Shown here in pieces: positions 59,115-64,000 of a stretch of DNA of 64,000 bases (position 1 is the stretch's first letter; every line of letters begins with the position of its first letter). Source of the DNA: Crocodylus rhombifer (lineage: Eukaryota > Chordata > Crocodylia > Crocodylidae); NCBI GenBank assembly GCA_038503035.1, contig JAVSML010025175.1, positions 62,001 to 126,000 on the forward strand, read 5' to 3'. The notes below the pieces were generated by a model. That model saw nothing but the letters and a program-made list of their open reading frames with translations, had not been told where the DNA came from and searched no databases. The translations under genes were made by a program, and so were the position numbers.

Positions 59115-61912
59115 TCATAGGATCCCAGCAAGATAAGCATCCAATTTACTCTTGAAGGTGTTCAATGTAGGTGCTTGAACCACCTCCGATGGCAGACTGT
59201 TCCAGACCTTGGGGGCTCGGACAGTAAAGAAATTCTTCCTTATGTCCAGCCTGAAACGGTCTTGCAGGAGTTTATGACCGTTCGACCTCGTCATCCCTTG
59301 GGGCGCTCTGGTGAACAAACGTTCCCCCAGATCCTGGTGGTCACCCTTGATAAACTTATAGGCGGCCATCAAATCACCCCTGAGCCTATGCTTTTCCAGG
59401 CTAAAGAGTCCCATGGCTCTCAGCCTGTCATCGTAAGATCTGTTTTCCTGACCTCTGATCATGCGCGTGGCTCTCCTCTGGACTCTCTCAAGCTTCTCCA
59501 CATCCTTTTTGAATTGTGGAGCCCAAAACTGGACGCAGTACTCCAGCTGCGGCCTCACCAAGGCCAAGTACAAAGGGAGAATGAAGTCCCGGGATTTGCT
59601 CAAGAAGCATCTATGGATGCACGCCAGCATTTTGGTCGCTTTACTAGCCGCAGCATGGCATTGCAGGCTCATGTTCATCTTGTGGTCAATGATGACCCCC
59701 AAGTCTCTTTCTTCTGTAGTGCTATCCAACGTATCACTGCTGAGCCTATAAGGATGCTGCAGGTTTTTCCTCCCAAGGTGGAGAACCTTGCATTTTTCGG
59801 GGTTAAACACCATCAGGTTCTCGTCTGCCCATTTTCTGAGCTTGTCCAGGTCAGCCTGGATCACCCGCCTGTCCTCTGGCGTGGATGCTTTGCCCCAAAG
59901 TTTGGTGTCATCGGCGAACTTGGCCAGTCCAACTCCTGACTCCAATGTCCACATCATTAATGAAGATGTTGAACAGTATGGGTCCCAGGACAGAGCCTTG
60001 AGGGACCCCACTGGTCACAGGGCACCATGATGAGTGACTGCCATCAATTACAACCCTCTGGGTCCGATCACGGAGCCAATTTCCCAGCCAGCGGATCGTG
60101 GTGGAGCCAAGGCCGCAACTGGGCAGTTTGGCCAAGAGGTGATTATGGGATACCAGATCAAAGGCTTTTTTGAAGTCAAGATATATGACATCAATCTCTT
60201 CTCCCTCGTCCAGATGATAGGTCACCTGGTCGTAGAAGGAAATGAGATTGGTCAAACAAGACCTACCCGCAACAAACCCGTGCTGGCTATCCCTTAGGAT
60301 GTTAGCCTGGGCCAGTCCCTCAAGGATGGCCTCCTTAATAAACTTTTCTAAGATCTTCCCCAGGATAGAAGTCAGGCTAATGGGCCTGTAGTTAGCCGGA
60401 TCCACTCTGCTCCCTTTCTTGAAGATCAGCACCACATTGGCCTTCTTCCAGTCTTCGGGCACTACACCAGAGTGCCAGGAGTTTTCAAAGATCCGTGCCG
60501 GGGCTGGGCTATGAAGCTCGCCAGCTCCTTGAGTACCCTGGGGTGCAGATTGTCAGGGCCGGCTGACTTGAAGGTATCCAGCTTCTCAAGGTGTTCCTTT
60601 ATGAGGTCAGCATTTATGGAGGGTAGGGGATCCCCATCACCTGGATCTCCCTGTCCCATAGCAGGCATGGGCGTCCCATGGGACTGATGAAAGACTGATG
60701 CAAAGTACCTATTTAATAGGTTGGCTTTTTACTGGGCGTTAGTTGCCACTTGCCTCCATCTGGTTTAGCAGGGGTCCAACGTTGCCCTTGCTTTTCCTCC
60801 GGCTCCCCACATATCTGAAAAAGGACTTTTTGTTGTATTTGATGCTTGAAGCTAGTTGGAGTTCAGTTGTAGCCTTGGCTTTCCTGGTTTGCTCCCTGCA
60901 GGACCGGACCAGTGCAGAATAATCCTCCTTGGAGGTGAATCCCATCCTCCATCCTTTGTAGGCTTTCCTTTTTAGCCGTAGGAGGTCCGCTAGGTCCCTG
61001 GAGAGCCAGGGGGGCTGCTGTGCCTTCTTGCTGCCTTTCCTCCGTGTTGGGATAGATTTAGCTTGTGCATTGAGGATTGCTTCCTTGAGAAGCAACCACT
61101 CTTCTTGAACTCCCATCTCCCTGGGGTCATAGTCCCTAAGGGCCTGACCGACAAGCCTCTTGAGCTTGTCAAAGTCGGCTTTTCTAAAGTCAAGGACTTC
61201 TATGTTGCTGACTGACTTGCCAGCTTTACAGCGGATGGTGAAGGTGATCAGCTCATGGTCGCTGTCACCCAGCTTCCCATCGATCACTAGGTCGCCGATT
61301 AGGTCGTCCCCCCGTAGCCAGTACCAGGTCAAGCAGCACTTTGCCTCTCTTTGGCCCATAGACTTCTTGAGCCAGGTAGAGGTCATCCACGCACAAGAGA
61401 AAGCTTTGCGACTGCTTAGATTTTGCTGAGTGATCTTCCCACGAGATGTCCGGGTAATTGAAGTCGCCCATGACAACCAAGGTCCTGGAGCAAGCGGCCT
61501 CAGTCAGTTCCCGGGCGAACTCCTGGTCAAGCTCAGGACTTTGAGTGGGAGCTCTGTAGTAGACTCCCACCGTTGTGTCTCCTGTGCTGTATTCCCCATG
61601 AATTTTTACCCAGAGGGTCTCTAGCTGTCCATGCTGGTCGCCAACATCAGCTTGCAGGGACATGTAGCTTTCCTTGACATAGAGAGCTACACCCCCTCCC
61701 CTTTTGTCAACACGATCCCTCCTGTACAGGGTATAGCCCTCTATACCCGTGGTCCAGTCATGGGTGGAGTCCCACCAGGTCTCCGTTATCCCAAAGACGT
61801 CATAATTCTTTGCACTGAGCAGGAGGATGAGCTCCTCCTGCTTGTTGCCCAGGCTCCTGGCATTAGTGTACAGGCAGGCAAATGTCCCCTTGGGGGCTCT
61901 TGCCTTGCTCAC
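59115..61912 (-). pseudogene. CR1 ORF2 (endonuclease-reverse transcriptase) with four frameshifts
   Basis: The frame starts at the ATG at 61912 (MSKARAPKGTFACLYTNARS), six bases or so beyond where copy A is cut, and ends at 59115. The endonuclease has TETWW, GDFNYPDI and SDHELI. RT has [21 protein letters not shown] and FADD at 59907-59918. Compared with copy A there is an extra base near 61308 (a C-run of six instead of five), one near 60752, a missing base near 60498, and an extra base near 59930. No stop codon is seen between the shifts, and the C-terminus ending DAYLAGIL is complete. Spacing to ORF1 is about 115 bases. Confidence 0.9.
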
Positions 61913-62028
61913 AGATTGTGCCAGGGCTGGGGCAGGGGTGGGCTCCCTTAAGTGCCTTGGTGTGCTGGCTTTGCAAGGGTTGCTCAGCGGGCCAGCAGTG
62001 GCAGTATTCCCCCCATCCCCCAGCGGGC

Positions 62029-63096
62029 TTAGTTTAAAGCCCGGTGGAGCAGGTCAGCCAGCCTGGCTGAGAAGAGCCTCCTCCCCAGGGGGGAGAGGTG
62101 GAGGCCATCTCTTCCCAGCAGCTCGCTGCCCCTCTCGCCAAAGAGCGGGCTGTAGTCATGGAAGCCAAAGCCTTCCCTATGATACCAGCTCCACAGTCTT
62201 AGGTTCACTACGTGGATCCTCCTCTCCCTCCTCAGCCCATAGCCCGAGACTGGGAGGATCGATGAAAACACCACCTGAGCCCCCAGACCCGTAAGCCCCG
62301 CTCCCGAATCCCTGTAGCGCCTCATGACCTGGCTGGGGTTGCTCCGAGCCGTGTCATTGGTGCCCACATGAATAAGGAGTATGGGATAGTGGTCTGTGGG
62401 CCGGAGGAGCTTTGGGATCCTCTCCGCAATGTCTCGGATGCGGGCCCCCGGGAAGCAGCATACTTCCCAGGCTAAGGGGTCGGGTCGGCAGATTGCCCCC
62501 TCAGTCCCCCACAGGATGGAGTCTCCCACAACAAACACCTTTTGTTTTGTCTTGGGGAGAGCAGGGGCAGTAGCTGTGGTTGAGCCTGGGTTGCCTGCGG
62601 GAGCTGGCAACTGAGCAGGTTCTGCTGGGGCTGCAAGAGGTGCGAACCTGTTGGTAAGCTCCGGCGAGGGAGAGGCCTTGGTGTGCCGGGCCTTAGGGCC
62701 CTTGACCACCTTGGTCCATGCCCCTGACTGGGCAGAGCGGGAGGTCCCAGAGTCCTCCTTAGTCCTGGAGGGAAACGGTGCTCTACCCTGTGGCTCCCGG
62801 GAGAAAAGGGCCTGGCAGTAGGAGTCTATCTCCTGCTTGCAGTCCCTGATGGCACGCAGTCTCTGGACTGTGGCCTGGAGCTCCTCCAGCTGGCGCACCA
62901 GAGACCCCGGTAGAGAGCAGACCCCGCAAGGGGAGGTGTCCATGCTCCCAGGCCCCAGAGCCTGAAAAAGGGACAGGCAGCCCCCGCAGCCAAGAGCCAT
63001 GGGCTCCATCTGGGTGGCCGTCTCTGAGGTGCCCAATGGGGGGGCCGCAGAGCCCGAGGGGACCCGAGGGGTGCGGCATGTGCCCATCCGTGTCAT
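62029..63096 (-). CDS. CR1 ORF1 protein, SGNH-esterase type, intact 355 codons
   Basis: ORF1 of CR1 is thought to bind element RNA and carries a lipase/esterase-like fold of unclear role. Seen here: two CxxC pairs at 37-40 and 57-60, suited to one zinc site; a helical stretch likely to form a coiled coil at about 66-92; a polar, proline/alanine-rich linker at about 100-184; then the esterase domain at 186-355. Its motifs are complete: GDS with Ser193, GTND with Asn247, and DGLH with Asp330 and His333. The start is the first ATG of the frame (63096), and a later Met at 30 or 33 is possible. There are no stops or shifts, unlike the ORF2 beside it. The dead counterpart at 11847-12600 has lost these residues. 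Confidence 0.88.
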   Translation of the reverse strand: MTRMGTCRTPRVPSGSAAPPLGTSETATQMEPMALGCGGCLSLFQALGPGSMDTSPCGVCSLPGSLVRQLEELQATVQRLRAIRDCKQEIDSYCQALFSREPQGRAPFPSRTKEDSGTSRSAQSGAWTKVVKGPKARHTKASPSPELTNRFAPLAAPAEPAQLPAPAGNPGSTTATAPALPKTKQKVFVVGDSILWGTEGAICRPDPLAWEVCCFPGARIRDIAERIPKLLRPTDHYPILLIHVGTNDTARSNPSQVMRRYRDSGAGLTGLGAQVVFSSILPVSGYGLRRERRIHVVNLRLWSWYHREGFGFHDYSPLFGERGSELLGRDGLHLSPLGRRLFSARLADLLHRALN

Positions 63097-63485
63097 GCCT
63101 CTGATAGGCTGGCTACGGCTGGGACTGACTACTCTGCGGGGTTCGCAGGCAGGGTCTCATGCCCTCTCCTGCGTGGACTCCACAGTAACTCGAGCACCTG
63201 TTTACGCAGCCTGTTCGCGCGGCTCCGGTCGTGTGGCTCCCTGGGGGGCTGGGCCAAGTAAGGTCCTGGGCGGGGGCTTGACCCGGCCCGACTCCACGCA
63301 GACGCCTCCTCCCAGGGAGCGAGGCGTTAACCCCTTCCTACCACGAGCCCACTTACCTCCGGCTGTGCTGGGGGTCAGCAGGGGGCTCTGCGGCTGCTGA
63401 GGGGGTATCTGGGGGGCTTCAGGGGAGCGGGGGCGCAGCAGGCTTTCACCCACGCATCTCTCACCGCTCCGGAGCCTAACTCGGG
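63097..63485 (-). promoter_or_regulatory. CR1 5' leader (likely internal promoter region)
   Basis: GC-rich DNA with CpGs lies between the ORF1 ATG and the loss of GC richness at about 63485. Full-length non-LTR elements usually carry their promoter here. No TATA box is visible. The function is inferred from position. Confidence 0.45.
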
Positions 63486-64000
63486 ACAACATGGCTTAAA
63501 TGAACATGTTACCAACTTGCCTATTTATAACATCTACCCAAAACCAAAAAACCACAGCCATCAGAATTTCTACCCTTATAAGAAGTGTAAGGCAAGGAAA
63601 CAAAGGCTTGATTAGGTACAAGGGTTGAGATTGTTATCAAAGATGTGGAAATGGTACCTCCAAATCAGGCTGATGCATACTGTTGGGTGATATAAAAGAA
63701 GAGCTTACAGGACTGTGGTTGGTCTGGCTGCACCTGCTCTCTGGAAGAAGGGGAAGACTTATTCAGGGCCCTGTCTCTTGCTGGTTTCAAGGGAGATCAT
63801 GGTTTCTCTAGGGTTTCAATATGGCATCTTTCACAGTCATTTCATTTACAAAAAGATATTAAACAGGGCAGTGCAAATATACAAAATCTCACTTTGTTTT
63901 CTGTTCAACGAAGTTAAATGCAAAGATCCCAAGTTATACCAACAAACCCTGTCAGTTATCACCTCCCCACCTTCATTCCCCTGCCCAAAAAAGTAGTTTA
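63486..64000. other. unassigned, non-coding
   Basis: AT-rich flank of CR1 copy B up to the window end. A 93-codon open frame (63715-63996, plus) has no recognised family and no clear splice sites. Confidence 0.4.

Larger units (their letters stand above)
59013..63485 (-). mobile_element. CR1 LINE copy B, near full length
   Basis: About 4.5 kb: a 3' tandem of TTTCATAGA units (59014-59041), antisense tail, ORF2, a short spacer, ORF1, and about 390 bases of GC-rich 5' leader up to about 63485. This is the complete CR1 order. ORF1 is open, and ORF2 is broken only by single-base indels. It is the most complete CR1 in the window and the best reference for the others. If the 58467 exon is real, the element lies in its intron or downstream region, opposite in strand. 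Confidence 0.92.

Noticed and set aside
63715..63996. 93-codon frame as a second exon of the 58467 gene
   Set aside because: No convincing acceptor/donor pair or domain likeness was seen, and the length in AT-rich DNA can arise by chance.
1..64000. tRNA, rRNA or known small RNA genes
   Set aside because: None recognised by eye apart from the tRNA-derived head of the MIR SINE. A covariance-model scan would be decisive.

Overview
The window looks like a vertebrate nuclear chromosome segment from a sauropsid. A crocodilian is most likely and a turtle is second choice. The grounds are the repeat mix: many CR1 LINE copies, from ancient to fairly young, with short tandem repeats at their 3' ends; many short non-autonomous hAT-type DNA transposons with 8-bp target duplications; a MIR-type SINE; a probable Tx1-like LINE; and solo LTRs. 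There are no bacterial operons, and no long host open reading frame was found. No species name can be read from the sequence, and family names here are from recognition, not from a database search. Layout: 0-9.3 kb holds an antisense CR1 fragment, an LTR-like stretch, a hAT element made of inverted repeats (3271-4109), a possible antisense solo LTR (5.3-6.0 kb) and a 2.8 kb antisense CR1. 11.1-15.6 kb holds a hAT MITE with good target duplications and a decayed but nearly full-length CR1. 15.9 kb is a GT microsatellite with a 10-N gap. 19-24 kb holds nested hAT elements, a palindrome and a CR1 3' piece. 25.5-28.4 kb holds an LTR candidate, a MIR and unassigned sequence. 28.5-31.3 kb is a relatively young CR1 copy (copy A) whose ORF2 has two stop codons and no frameshift seen. 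34.9-43.7 kb is a dense nest: hAT elements, an old CR1 interrupted by a hAT, a Tx1-like LINE interrupted by a solo LTR, and a hAT with a perfect 8-bp duplication. 45-58 kb is mostly unassigned, with two MITEs flanked by ACT, a hAT, CR1 tails and foldback sequence. The best host-gene signal is at 58.36-58.53 kb: a TATA-like box, then an ATG opening a 19-20 residue signal peptide that ends at a consensus splice donor. The rest of that gene was not found in the window. 59.0-63.5 kb is a close relative of copy A that is nearly full length (copy B), with an intact 355-residue ORF1 carrying SGNH-esterase motifs and an ORF2 broken by four single-base indels. Working relationships are those of mobile elements. 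In CR1, ORF1 (RNA-binding/esterase) and ORF2 (endonuclease plus reverse transcriptase) work together in target-primed reverse transcription. The MITEs and solo LTRs are non-coding passengers. Nested insertions give a relative order of events at several places.
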